DNA from: Mobilisporobacter senegalensis | GTDB lineage: Bacteria; Bacillota; Clostridia; Lachnospirales; Lachnospiraceae | DNA: 64,000 nt | Direction of reading: 5' to 3' | Assembly (NCBI RefSeq): GCF_003752155.1 | Contig: NZ_RJVG01000005.1 | Location: 62,001 to 126,000 of the forward strand | Shown here: in pieces, positions 15,500 to 24,144 of the stretch | How the letters are laid out: each line of letters opens with the position of its first letter | How positions within the stretch are numbered: the stretch's first letter is position 1 | Position numbers and translations under genes: made by a program | Notes under the pieces: generated by a model | What the model saw: the letters and a program-made list of their open reading frames with translations, nothing else | Told to the model about the DNA's origin: nothing | Databases searched by the model: none

Positions 15500-18070
15500 T
15501 TATGCATTATTTAAGCTCTCAATTAAGTTTGTGCCATATACTTTTTCTATTTCATCCACACCGACCGGCCGGCTAAATAAATAGCCTTGAATATAATCAC
15601 ACCCCGCCTCTTTCAGCCGGATGAACTGATTATATTCTTCAATACCTTCTGCAGTAATTTCAAGTTCCAGTCCATGGGCAAGAGCAATTATACTGTCAAT
15701 GACCGAACTATTATGAACCCCTAAGAATTTATCACTTAATGATTTATCCAGCTTTACCTTATTGGCAGGAATATAAGATAGATAATTAATAGAGGAATAA
15801 CCTATTCCAAAATCGTCCAATGCTATCTTTACACCCAATTCTTTAAGACGATCCAGAAATTCCAGAGTCTGAAGAGATTCTTCCAACAGACTGCTTTCCG
15901 TAATCTCGATTTCTATATATTCAGGGTCCAATCCATTGGATACTAATAAATTATTTAAAAATGGTATGTAATCTACATCTCTTAATTGCCTGTTGGAATA
16001 ATTCAGGGATACGGTTTTTAATGGGTATCCTTGCTCCCTCCATCTTACCAGCTGGTTAATGACTTCTTTGGTTACCCATCTGCCTATATCTACGATTAGA
16101 CCGATTTCTTCTGCAACACCAATAAATACTCCCGGTGAAATGTTAAAATCCTTTAGTCGAAGCAGCGCTTCAAAGCTTGCGATCTCTCCTGTATTTACAT
16201 CCACCTGTGGCTGGTAATGTAATAAAAATCCATCTTCCCGGAATGCCTGCCTTAGGATTCCTTCTATTTCTGATTTCTTCCTAAGTTCTTCCTTCATTTC
16301 ATCATGATAGAATACATAGTTATCTTTACCACTGAGCTTTGCCTTATACATAGCAGTATCCGCATTCATGATCAACTGGTTTGCATCGGAACAATCCTCA
16401 GGAAATCTGCAGATACCAATACTAAATTGGATATAATTTTCTTTATTCTTTAATATAAAAGACTTCTGAAACTGTTCCCTTATTAATTCAATATATTTTA
16501 TGATCTCATTCTTATCGTCTTCTGACAGGAGAATAACAAACTCATCCCCTCCGATCCTGGAGAGAAATACTTTCTGACTCACCAAAGAAGATAATCGGTC
16601 CGCCACCTCTTTTAGCACCATATCCCCATAGACATGTCCCAGAGTATCATTAATTCCCTTAAAATTGTCTAAATCAAGAATTAATATGGCACCTCTATGA
16701 TTGGCTTCTAATTCACTTTGTAGTTTATGTATAAAACTCATTCGATTTGGAAGATTGGTTAAATAGTCGTGATATGCCAGAAACTCGTTCTTATGATTTA
16801 ATATCTCTATCTTTTCTAAATGTTCCTGGATCGTCTGATATTGAGCTCTTAATTCTTCTTCTGTCGCACTTAGTTCCTCGTTGGCATCTGACAATTGGTC
16901 ATGACTTTCTTTTAATGCTTTCTCAATAATTCTGCGTTTGATATTATCAAAAGACAGGATGACAGAAAAAATAATTAACAAACCAATGATTAATAATGTA
17001 GTAATCACAAGCTGCTTATTCTCTTCATAAAAGCTTGTCTTTTGATTAATGATGATTGCATCCGCAGGAATCAGTTTCTCATCAATATCATATTTTTTGA
17101 TAATATTATAATCAAATACATAAGAATTTGGACTTTTTGTGATCATGGAGATAGATTCTATCGGTTTCCCATTTAAATATTCCATGACCATCTTGGCAGC
17201 AATTCTACCAGACTCTGAATAGGACACCATCTTGCCCCCCAGTATCCCGGCTCCCACTCCACCAACTTCCGCACGGTAAACCGGTATATGGGTATGTTCT
17301 TTTAACATTTTAACCGCATCCTTAATATCAATGTATGCTCCTGTACGGTCTACATACATACTTAGATACAGTAGGATCGTATCATTCTCTATATTTTCCA
17401 ATATACCTTCAAGTTCTTCAAAGGTATAATCAGATGCATTAATATGCCCATATTCAATATCTCTTATATTGTTTCTTGTTAAGTAGAACTGTTCTTTATT
17501 TCCTAGGCCGGGTAAAGTGTTATCCACGATAGCAATGACTTTTGTTGCCTCAGGATTGAATTTCCTTGCGATCTTAATATTCTCTTCCAGGTCTGTTGAT
17601 TCAATGATACCTGTAAAATACTTATTCCTTGACGCCACTACTGCTGTATCTATGTTGTTGATTCCAAGAAATATGACAGGAATATCCTTAAATAATTGTT
17701 CCTGATATTTCATGGCAAATTGCAATGCTGCATCATCACCCACAATAATTGCATCATAAGGATCAAGATTTGATAATTTATATTCTAATATATTATAGAA
17801 AAGCTTCTCATTCTCTTCCGTTCGAAAACGATTCATATCCATATATTCTATATCAAGATGTATCTCTTCCGGTTCCAGAATAGACTTAATACCACTTATC
17901 TGCTCTGGGACAGATTCCAGATTCTCATTATATGAACTGATATATAATACACTTTTTTTACTGTCCTTTGCTTCAATAACTGTGGAATTTAATAGGAAAG
18001 GTATGATACATACCAAAGAAATAAAGAATGAAATACAATTAATGTGACGACCTTTTCTTAATATGCTCAT
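15500..18070 (-). CDS. GGDEF-EAL cyclic di-GMP protein with ABC-type periplasmic sensor
   Basis: 856 residues. Signal-anchor (about 10-30); an ABC substrate-binding-like sensor domain outside the membrane (about 38-335: SVLYISSYNENLESVPEQI, AIIVGDDAAL, PVIFLGINN, GGVGAGILGG); one membrane helix (about 350-372); a coiled coil (380-420); GGDEF domain (about 425-585, SRIGGDEFVILL intact); EAL domain (about 595-850) with EALLR, NYSNRQL, EITESSLLE, ALDDFGIGYSS and QGYLFSRPV. Both active sites look complete, so it could make and degrade cyclic di-GMP; which dominates cannot be told. The frame allows 18076, but ATG 18070 has the GGGGGG site six bases upstream. Monocistronic. No RxxD I-site was seen. 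Confidence 0.9.
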   Translation of the reverse strand: MSILRKGRHINCISFFISLVCIIPFLLNSTVIEAKDSKKSVLYISSYNENLESVPEQISGIKSILEPEEIHLDIEYMDMNRFRTEENEKLFYNILEYKLSNLDPYDAIIVGDDAALQFAMKYQEQLFKDIPVIFLGINNIDTAVVASRNKYFTGIIESTDLEENIKIARKFNPEATKVIAIVDNTLPGLGNKEQFYLTRNNIRDIEYGHINASDYTFEELEGILENIENDTILLYLSMYVDRTGAYIDIKDAVKMLKEHTHIPVYRAEVGGVGAGILGGKMVSYSESGRIAAKMVMEYLNGKPIESISMITKSPNSYVFDYNIIKKYDIDEKLIPADAIIINQKTSFYEENKQLVITTLLIIGLLIIFSVILSFDNIKRRIIEKALKESHDQLSDANEELSATEEELRAQYQTIQEHLEKIEILNHKNEFLAYHDYLTNLPNRMSFIHKLQSELEANHRGAILILDLDNFKGINDTLGHVYGDMVLKEVADRLSSLVSQKVFLSRIGGDEFVILLSEDDKNEIIKYIELIREQFQKSFILKNKENYIQFSIGICRFPEDCSDANQLIMNADTAMYKAKLSGKDNYVFYHDEMKEELRKKSEIEGILRQAFREDGFLLHYQPQVDVNTGEIASFEALLRLKDFNISPGVFIGVAEEIGLIVDIGRWVTKEVINQLVRWREQGYPLKTVSLNYSNRQLRDVDYIPFLNNLLVSNGLDPEYIEIEITESSLLEESLQTLEFLDRLKELGVKIALDDFGIGYSSINYLSYIPANKVKLDKSLSDKFLGVHNSSVIDSIIALAHGLELEITAEGIEEYNQFIRLKEAGCDYIQGYLFSRPVGVDEIEKVYGTNLIESLNNA

Positions 18071-18217
18071 TAACATCCCCCCTATGTAATGTATTAATCT
18101 ATTAGAATCGACGAAATAATTTATAATTACTCATATTATAACATTTATTATTTTACATGGCAAACAATAAAATTAGGAATCGGTACTATTTTACTATATT
18201 TTTCAATTTAACGATAC

Positions 18218-18257
18218 AAAAGGCATCTCTATAATCCAACTTATAGAGACACCTTTT
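18218..18257 (-). terminator. Terminator after ABC substrate-binding protein gene
   Basis: AAAAGG.. TCTCTATA / TATAGAGA ..CCTTTT hairpin 13 bases after the stop codon of the minus-strand gene at 18270; T-tract on the minus strand. Confidence 0.75.
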
Positions 18258-18269
18258 ACTAATGAACTA

Positions 18270-19262
18270 TTACTTCACTGCTTCTTTTGCAAATTTCGTT
18301 GTTATAATCTCTTCATAAGGAGGCCGTTTAGAGATTTCTCCTGCTTCTTCAATAATATTAAGCAGTAAGGTTAAACTTTCTTCTTCAAAAACTGCGTTCT
18401 CTTTCCAGGTTTGTTGATCATAATATCTTGTTACAATTATGACCAGATCTTTTTGATCCATCTCTGGGAACTGAGGTGCTATCACTTTCGTTATTTCTTC
18501 TGGAGTATGTTTATTTACATATTCAATACCTTTTTGTATTGCATTGGTAAATTTTTGTATTATGTCACCATTTTTCTCAATATAACTCTTTTTCGCTGCA
18601 TAAGAAGTATAAGGTACCATTCCGCTTTCTATTCCCAGTGATGCGACAACTTTACCTTTTCCACTTTTTTCGATAGCAGTAGCCGTTGGTTCAAATTCAA
18701 CAGTGTAATCTCCGGTTCCAGAAGTGAACGCTTCTCCAGTAACACCAAAATCAATATTTTGAATAATTGTCAAATCCTTTTTAATATCGAAATTCTTTTT
18801 CTTTAAGATGTATTCTAATACCATCTGTGGCATACCTCCTGCCCTGCCGCCAATTACCGTTTTTCCTTTTAAGTTTTCCCATTTAAAATCCTCATTCGTA
18901 TCTCTTGATACTAAGAAATTACCAGCTCTTTGAGTAAGTTGAGCAAAATTGACTACATAATCTTCTGCGCCTTCATTGTAGACGTAGATGGACGCTTCTG
19001 ATCCCATAAATCCAATATCTGCATCCCCGGAAAGGACTGCAGTCATGGTTTTATCAGCGCCAAAACCTGTCACTAATTCAACATCTAACCCTTCATCTTT
19101 AAAATAACCAAGTTCAAGAGCAACATATTGAGGTGCATAAAAGACTGAATGAGCAACTTCATTTAATGTAATCTTGGTAAGTCCTGTTTCCTTCTTGCAT
19201 CCGCTTAACATTGGTATGAGTAATATGGCGACCATAAGTACTGCTAATAATCTCCTCTTCAT
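18270..19262 (-). CDS. ABC transporter substrate-binding lipoprotein (NMT1/SsuA-TauA type)
   Basis: 330 residues from the preferred ATG at 19262, which has AGGAGG six bases upstream (longer frames exist up to 19301). A lipoprotein signal with lipobox LSGC near residue 20 is followed by an NMT1/THI5-like fold: ITLNEVAHSVFYAPQYVALELGYFKDEGLDVEL in the expected place, then GDADIGFMGSE and GKTVIGGRAGGMPQMVLEY. Such proteins feed SsuBC/TauBC/ThiXYZ-type importers for sulfonates, thiamine precursors or similar. No permease or ATPase is adjacent; the matching pair may be the one at 40463-42047, 21 kb away. The ligand is unknown. Confidence 0.88.
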   Translation of the reverse strand: MKRRLLAVLMVAILLIPMLSGCKKETGLTKITLNEVAHSVFYAPQYVALELGYFKDEGLDVELVTGFGADKTMTAVLSGDADIGFMGSEASIYVYNEGAEDYVVNFAQLTQRAGNFLVSRDTNEDFKWENLKGKTVIGGRAGGMPQMVLEYILKKKNFDIKKDLTIIQNIDFGVTGEAFTSGTGDYTVEFEPTATAIEKSGKGKVVASLGIESGMVPYTSYAAKKSYIEKNGDIIQKFTNAIQKGIEYVNKHTPEEITKVIAPQFPEMDQKDLVIIVTRYYDQQTWKENAVFEEESLTLLLNIIEEAGEISKRPPYEEIITTKFAKEAVK

Positions 19263-19292
19263 TGCCATCCTCCTATTTATTAATCTATAAAA

Positions 19293-19342
19293 AAGAATCA
19301 TCTGCCTGAAATCTCACTTAATCTCATTGGTAGATGATTCTT
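19293..19342 (-). terminator. Terminator after htrA
   Basis: AAGAATCATCT / AGATGATTCTT, 11-bp perfect stem, with a six-T run on the minus strand. It separates htrA from the substrate-binding protein gene. Confidence 0.85.
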
Positions 19343-19446
19343 ATTTAACGACTTGCCAAGCTAAATCTTATGTTCATATTAAATCTGCTTATTTAGCTTC
19401 TTTTACTACTATAATATATTCATGGAAGATGGTTTTGTGCTAAATT

Positions 19447-20778
19447 TTACTTTGCCTGGGCTTTGCTGCCTAAAGTTATATCAAGAGTCTTTTCTACATA
19501 TTCTCCATTCTCCAGTACTTTAATTACTAAAGTTACCTTTTCTCCTGCTCTGGTACTTGTTAGTATTTCCTGTAATTTCTCCATACTTGTTGCATCTCTG
19601 CCATTTAATTCTGTAATAATGCTGCCTTGGGTAAGCCCAGCCTTATGAGCCGGAGAATTCTTTGATACTTCTCCTACATATACTCCTTCCGGCATCTTAT
19701 AACTTTTTGCAACATCACTTGTGATATCTGTGCCCATAATACCCAGATATGCCTGCTCAGATTCAGGAATTGTTTCTTGATTCATAAGCTGGGTCACAAT
19801 TGGAATCGCATCAGAGATCGGTATTGCATATCCCATGCCCTCTACTTCTTCAGACGCATATTTTACGGAATTAATGCCAATTACTTCTCCCTTTGAATTA
19901 AGTAATGCACCGCCACTGTTACCAGGATTGATTGCCGCATCTGTTTGTAACAGCTTCATACTGCTGTCTTCAACAGATACTTCTCTCTCTAATGCACTAA
20001 TATATCCTACAGTTACAGATTGTCCATAACCCAGAGCGTTTCCAATGGCAATTGCCATTTCTCCCACCTTAAGTGAATCGGAATTACCTAAAGTTGCAAT
20101 CTTGATATTGGACTTTGTTTCTTCTGATAAACTATTTAAATCTACAGATACCACAGCAAGATCTGAGCTGGCAGCCGTACCTTTTACTGTCGCTTCTGCT
20201 GTTGTATCGTCTACAAATGTAATAGTAACTGTATCCGCTCCTTCTACAACATGATTATTTGTGGCTATCAATACTTCTTTATTATTTTGCCCTATTATTA
20301 TTCCGGAGCCGCTGCCTGTCGCCTGATCTTCATATATTCTTCCAAAAAAATCACTTACATTCTGTGTCGCAGTAATTGAGATAGATACAATGGAAGGCAT
20401 TACATTTTCAACAACTTGAGCAACTTCACCGGATTGGGAGCTGTTCGTATTTGTTTTCACAACAGGGCTGGAACTATTTGTATTGCCTAATGTTGTTGAT
20501 TCATTGATCTTACTATTGCTGCTGGTATTTTGGTTCAATAATTTATTGGAAGCATAGTTGAACCCTTGAAATGTGGTTCCGGCAACAAGTCCAAATACGA
20601 GAGCAGTGGAAGCGATCTTCATGAAAGAATGTAACCTTCTTGGATCTCTCTTTCCTTTTCCTTCCTTACTGCTTCCCCCGAAAGTCTCCTCTTTATCAAT
20701 CTTATCAGAATCTAACTCCTGATAAATATATTCATAGTATTCTATTTCATTGTTTCTATTTTCATATTCATTGTTCAT
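19447..20778 (-). CDS. htrA: HtrA/DegP-family membrane serine protease
   Basis: 443 residues. Cytoplasmic acidic N-terminus (1-48), a membrane anchor (about 52-72, IASTALVFGLVAGTTFQGF), a Ser/Thr/Asn-rich linker, trypsin-like protease domain with the triad His in ATNNHVV, Asp in SSDLAVV and Ser in NPGNSGGALLN, and one C-terminal PDZ domain (about 345-435, YLGIMGTDI, GVYVGEVSKNSPAHKAGL, GSIITELNGRD). This is the standard Gram-positive HtrA layout for surface protein quality control. The frame opens at 20862, but ATG 20778 has AGGAGGT seven bases upstream and is taken as the start. Monocistronic between two terminators. Confidence 0.93.
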   Translation of the reverse strand: MNNEYENRNNEIEYYEYIYQELDSDKIDKEETFGGSSKEGKGKRDPRRLHSFMKIASTALVFGLVAGTTFQGFNYASNKLLNQNTSSNSKINESTTLGNTNSSSPVVKTNTNSSQSGEVAQVVENVMPSIVSISITATQNVSDFFGRIYEDQATGSGSGIIIGQNNKEVLIATNNHVVEGADTVTITFVDDTTAEATVKGTAASSDLAVVSVDLNSLSEETKSNIKIATLGNSDSLKVGEMAIAIGNALGYGQSVTVGYISALEREVSVEDSSMKLLQTDAAINPGNSGGALLNSKGEVIGINSVKYASEEVEGMGYAIPISDAIPIVTQLMNQETIPESEQAYLGIMGTDITSDVAKSYKMPEGVYVGEVSKNSPAHKAGLTQGSIITELNGRDATSMEKLQEILTSTRAGEKVTLVIKVLENGEYVEKTLDITLGSKAQAK

Positions 20779-20906
20779 AAAATTACCTCCTTGTTTTAAA
20801 TTATTTAGATTCATATGAATTTTAATTTTGTGTTTTACTTGATGAACTAAGTTTAACAACAAATTATGTACATTCTGTGATTAGATTTTGAAAAAAGTAT
20901 GAAAAA

Positions 20907-20949
20907 AAGAAAAAGACAAGTAACCGGAAGCTACTTATCTTTTTCTTTC
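20907..20949. terminator. Hairpin terminator between mgsA and htrA
   Basis: AAAGAAAAAGA.AAGTA / TACTT.TCTTTTTCTTT hairpin, A-rich on one side and T-rich on the other, just after the mgsA stop on the minus strand. Confidence 0.75.
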
Positions 20950-20963
20950 ATATTCTTATATTA

Positions 20964-21443
20964 CTATTCTGTAAATCCATCAATACGGCGTTGAATCACT
21001 TTATTATAGTTTACAACTCTTCTCTCATATTCCATTCCCATATAGGAAGAAGAAAGCAGGAAATCTGCAGTTGCACGGTTGTTGGCAATTGGAATATCAT
21101 AAACTGCTGCAATACGCAGAAGTGCCTTAACATCAGGGTCATGAGGCTGGTTCTCAAGTGGATCCCAGAAGAATACAACGAAATCTACGTTTCCTTCTAC
21201 AATTCTTGAACCGATCTGTTGGTCACCACCTAAAGGACCGCTGTTATAACCCTTTACCGGCAGTTCTGTTTCATCTGATATTAATCTTGCAGTTGTTCCT
21301 GTTCCACATAGGAAATGATTCTTTAGGATTTCTCTATTTTCCAGTACCCAATCCACCAATTCACGTTTTTTACTATCGTGTGCAATTAATGCAATATGCT
21401 TTTGCTTTCCAATGGTAAATTTAATATAATCATCTTGTATCAT
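20964..21443 (-). CDS. mgsA: Methylglyoxal synthase
   Basis: 159 residues. Converts dihydroxyacetone phosphate to methylglyoxal and phosphate, a bypass of lower glycolysis. Family signatures: IALIAHDSKKRELVDWV near the N-terminus, FLCGTGTTARLI (phosphate binding), SGPLGGDQQIG with the catalytic Asp, VVFFWDPLENQPHDPDVKAL and PIANNRATADFLL. All are intact; length is normal. GGAGAAC precedes the ATG. It lies 73 bases after pheA on the same strand and may be co-transcribed. Confidence 0.95.
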   Translation of the reverse strand: MIQDDYIKFTIGKQKHIALIAHDSKKRELVDWVLENREILKNHFLCGTGTTARLISDETELPVKGYNSGPLGGDQQIGSRIVEGNVDFVVFFWDPLENQPHDPDVKALLRIAAVYDIPIANNRATADFLLSSSYMGMEYERRVVNYNKVIQRRIDGFTE

Positions 21444-21516
21444 ATTTATGTTCTCCTTTTCTTATGTTACCTTATTAATAACGAGATTTGCTTCATCTCA
21501 AATTATTGCAGCCTCA

Positions 21517-22650
21517 TCAGGACAAGAAATTTCCTAATATTTTCAATCTGGTTGCTTCTTCTTTCACTCCCAAAAGTGCATTCTGTACACCCGGGTCATT
21601 TAAATTGCCTTCAATATCCACAAAGAATCTGTATTCAAAACTTTTCCCCACAATTGGTCTGGATTCAATCTGCGTTAAATTCAGATTATTATAAATAAAA
21701 TGGGATAACATATTATAAAGAGACCCGCTCTCATGAGGCAGCTCAAAACATATACTGATTTTATTGGCCGTCTTTAAAAATATCTTTTGATTTGTGATCA
21801 CAATAAATCTGGTTGAATTAGCTGTATTATAATTAATATTTTCTTTTAATACCTTTAATCCATAACACTGTGCCGCTCTTACACTGGCAATTGCCCCCTG
21901 GGTCAGATCCTTATCTTCGACTACTTTTAAAGCACTGGCAGCTGTACTTGGATATTCAATTCTTTTTATATTTTCATACTCATCTAAGAATTTTGAACAT
22001 TGTAATAAGCCCTGGGGATGGGAATATACTTTGGTCAGCTGCTCAATAGCTGCCCCTTCTAAGCCTAAAAGTGCCTGGTCAATCTTAAGTATATGCTGTC
22101 CCACAATATAATTATCATATTCATCCAGCAAATCATAAATATCCGTGATGCCTCCGGTAGAAGAATTCTCAATTGGAAGGATACCATAATGGGCTTTTCC
22201 TTCACTTACAGCTTCCATTACTTCTTTAAAGGTCAATGCATTAAAACTTTCAATATCTTCTCCAAAATATTCTTCCATTGCCTGTTCTGTATAACTGCCT
22301 TTTACTCCAAAGTAAACGATTTTACTGTCTTTGTTGAGCGGCAGCGTATCCTGGGCAAGGAAACGAATTGTCTCTTCCTTGGAATGGATTAGTCCATATT
22401 GAAGCTTTCGGCTCATAGACATAATCTGGGCAAATAATTCATGGACCCCATGTCGGTTAAAATCATTATGAGCAAGATTTCTTAAACTTTCTAATTTATC
22501 CGCTTCTCTTTCCTTATCAAATACTTTTTTACCTACTTGGATTTTATATTCAGCGACATCTTTCGCCACTTCCATTCTCTGCTCAAAGAGTCTGACGATC
22601 TCTTTATCAATGCGGTCTATTTCTTCCCTGCTCTTTTGCAAATCAACCAT
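21517..22650 (-). CDS. pheA: Bifunctional chorismate mutase/prephenate dehydratase (P-protein)
   Basis: 377 residues, typical of P-proteins. AroQ-type chorismate mutase at about 1-90 (SREEIDRIDKEIVRLFEQRM, KKVFDKEREADKL), prephenate dehydratase at about 105-280 (VYFGVKGSYTEQAMEEYFG, IENSSTGGITDIYDLL, SHPQGLLQC, catalytic NSTRFIVI) and an ACT regulatory domain at about 290-377 with the Phe-binding ESRP motif (IESRPIVGKSFEYRFFVDIEG). It turns chorismate to phenylpyruvate for Phe synthesis, with feedback control by Phe expected. The 230-bp leader has two mutually exclusive hairpins (22740-22792). Confidence 0.95.
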   Translation of the reverse strand: MVDLQKSREEIDRIDKEIVRLFEQRMEVAKDVAEYKIQVGKKVFDKEREADKLESLRNLAHNDFNRHGVHELFAQIMSMSRKLQYGLIHSKEETIRFLAQDTLPLNKDSKIVYFGVKGSYTEQAMEEYFGEDIESFNALTFKEVMEAVSEGKAHYGILPIENSSTGGITDIYDLLDEYDNYIVGQHILKIDQALLGLEGAAIEQLTKVYSHPQGLLQCSKFLDEYENIKRIEYPSTAASALKVVEDKDLTQGAIASVRAAQCYGLKVLKENINYNTANSTRFIVITNQKIFLKTANKISICFELPHESGSLYNMLSHFIYNNLNLTQIESRPIVGKSFEYRFFVDIEGNLNDPGVQNALLGVKEEATRLKILGNFLS

Positions 22651-22739
22651 GTATTCTCCTCCAGACCTTCCAGTAATTTTATTATAACATAAATTATATA
22701 GATTAGTAGCTTAAAACTTCTTCTTACCGTAAACATTAT

Positions 22740-22792
22740 ATCATGAACAAGTTCATGATCTTGTTACATTCGCCAAGTACTTCGTACCTGGC
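22740..22792 (-). promoter_or_regulatory. Paired hairpins upstream of pheA
   Basis: Read on the minus strand: GCCAGGTAC gaa GTACTTGGC (22792-22772), then ATCATGAAC tt GTTCATGAT (22759-22740). A third pairing AACAAG / CTTGTT overlaps the second hairpin, so alternative folds are possible. No T-box motif and no T-run are present, so attenuation is only a suggestion. Confidence 0.4.
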
Positions 22793-22873
22793 TCATTTTC
22801 TTCATTTATATCATAATTTAACAGATTAGAAGGTGAAAAACAAGTTTTTTTCTCAACCTTATATTAATTAACT

Positions 22874-23048
22874 GACCCTTCTTCGCAGATCAGCAGCGTT
22901 TCTGCTACGCAGATTAGAAGCGTTTCTTCTGCGCAGATTAGAAGCTCGAAAACAAAGTTTTCTCGCTCACGTTGCACTTATCCATAAAAGACAGGTTATT
23001 TTACCATGCAAGCATGGACAATAACCTGTCTTTTATGGACTAATCTGC
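22874..23048 (-). repeat. Family 2 hairpin repeat, copy 2, with 24-bp tandem units
   Basis: On the minus strand it begins GCAGATTAGTCCATAAAA like copy 1, then a long hairpin GACAGGTTATT / AATAACCTGTC topped by CCATGC tt GCATGG, then AAGTGCAACGTGAGCGA, a GAAAAC / GTTTTC stem, and three units of about 24 bp each starting CTTCTAATCTGCG (third unit diverged to CTGCTGATCTGCG). The hairpin arms differ from copy 1 but keep pairing. It lies between pheA and the divergent DUF5050 gene. Confidence 0.75.
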
Positions 23049-23060
23049 TCATCGTGAACG

Positions 23061-23089
23061 TTGCAAATTTTTTACCAAAAGTTTATAAT
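23061..23089 (+). promoter_or_regulatory. Promoter of DUF5050 gene
   Basis: TTGCAA (23061-23066), 17-base spacer, TATAAT (23084-23089), 37 bases before the start at 23126 and 12 bases after the end of the family 2 repeat. Confidence 0.75.
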
Positions 23090-23125
23090 AAGGTTGGTTG
23101 TAATTCTACATTGGGAGGAATATAT

Positions 23126-24142
23126 ATGAAATTCAAAAGAATTGGATTGATTTTTATAATAATTGCTGTTGTTGTATTTATTTTTATTAATATGAGAAAT
23201 CAATCAGAAGTTACATTAAATGAAGAGAATGTTCAAGGAAATACCGGGGGAAATCTTTTAAATGGCGGTTTGTTCTGTGAGCTGGATGACAAGATATATT
23301 TTAGTAATATAAAAGACGATGGTTCCTTATATTCCATGGACTTAAACGCCACTAATTTTGAAAAAGTATATGAAGATAAGGTAAAGTATATTAACGGGGC
23401 CGGAAAATATATCTATTATACTAAAAGGAGTAGCGACAAAGAAAAATCCAGTGCTTTGGAGTTAGATAATAAAGGAATATATCGGATTGACAGGGATGGC
23501 TCAAATATTAAAAGGCTATACGCAGGGCTGAATGAGAATATGAAATTATACGGAAATTATATTTATTTTGAGCACTCTACCAAAGATGGCGGGTTAACTT
23601 TATATAAAATAAAAATTGATGGTACAGAAGAACAAGAACTGGTAAATGAACCAGTCTCTCCAACTTCTATCATGGACGGAATCATATATTATTCCGGTAT
23701 TGGAAGAGACCATAATATCCATACTTATGATATAAATACAAGTGAAAACTCTACTTTATATCAGGAAAATACAATGAATGCCATTGCAGCCAATGATTAT
23801 ATCTACTATATGTCACTTTCAGATAATTATAGTATTCATAGAATAAAGAAAGATGGCACCAACCCTGAAACAGTAGTGAAAGACCGCTGTGCTGCCTTTA
23901 ATATCAGTTCAGATGGTAATTATTTATATTATCAGGTGGATGATGGAGAAAATAATGGAATCTATAGATTTGATACAGAGACAAATGGAGTGGAATCAAT
24001 CATATCCGGTAATTATAACAATATTAATATTACAAGTAATTTTGTATTTTTTCAGGAATTTCGTTCAGACAATATATTCTATCTTCCTGTAGGAGAGAAG
24101 GAAACGTTATCCACGTTTAACCCTCCTGTCCTCAAGAAATAA
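23126..24142 (+). CDS. DUF5050 (LRP1-like beta-propeller) membrane-anchored protein
   Basis: 338 residues from ATG 23126 (GGGAGGAA five bases upstream; the longer frame back to 23006 would read through the family 2 repeat and is rejected). An N-terminal membrane anchor (about 5-24, IGLIFIIIAVVVFIFI) is followed by at least six beta-propeller-like repeats with the pattern 'IYY... I.RI..DGSN...': KIYFSNIKDDGSLYSM, YIYYTKRSS, GIYRIDRDGSN, LYKIKIDGTE, YIYYMSLSDNYSIHRIKKDGTN, YLYYQVDDG. DUF5050 proteins are extracytoplasmic and of unknown function. Transcribed alone from the promoter at 23061 and converging on folBK with a two-base gap. Confidence 0.82.
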   Translation: MKFKRIGLIFIIIAVVVFIFINMRNQSEVTLNEENVQGNTGGNLLNGGLFCELDDKIYFSNIKDDGSLYSMDLNATNFEKVYEDKVKYINGAGKYIYYTKRSSDKEKSSALELDNKGIYRIDRDGSNIKRLYAGLNENMKLYGNYIYFEHSTKDGGLTLYKIKIDGTEEQELVNEPVSPTSIMDGIIYYSGIGRDHNIHTYDINTSENSTLYQENTMNAIAANDYIYYMSLSDNYSIHRIKKDGTNPETVVKDRCAAFNISSDGNYLYYQVDDGENNGIYRFDTETNGVESIISGNYNNINITSNFVFFQEFRSDNIFYLPVGEKETLSTFNPPVLKK

Positions 24143-24144
24143 AT

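Noticed and set aside
22874-22960. CRISPR-like array of ~24-bp repeats
   Set aside because: Units are contiguous without unique spacers, only three in number, and belong to a larger hairpin element found twice in the window; no cas genes nearby.
23006-23125. Longer N-terminus for the DUF5050 gene
   Set aside because: It would translate the family 2 hairpin repeat and the promoter; ATG 23126 has a strong ribosome site and starts right before the membrane anchor.
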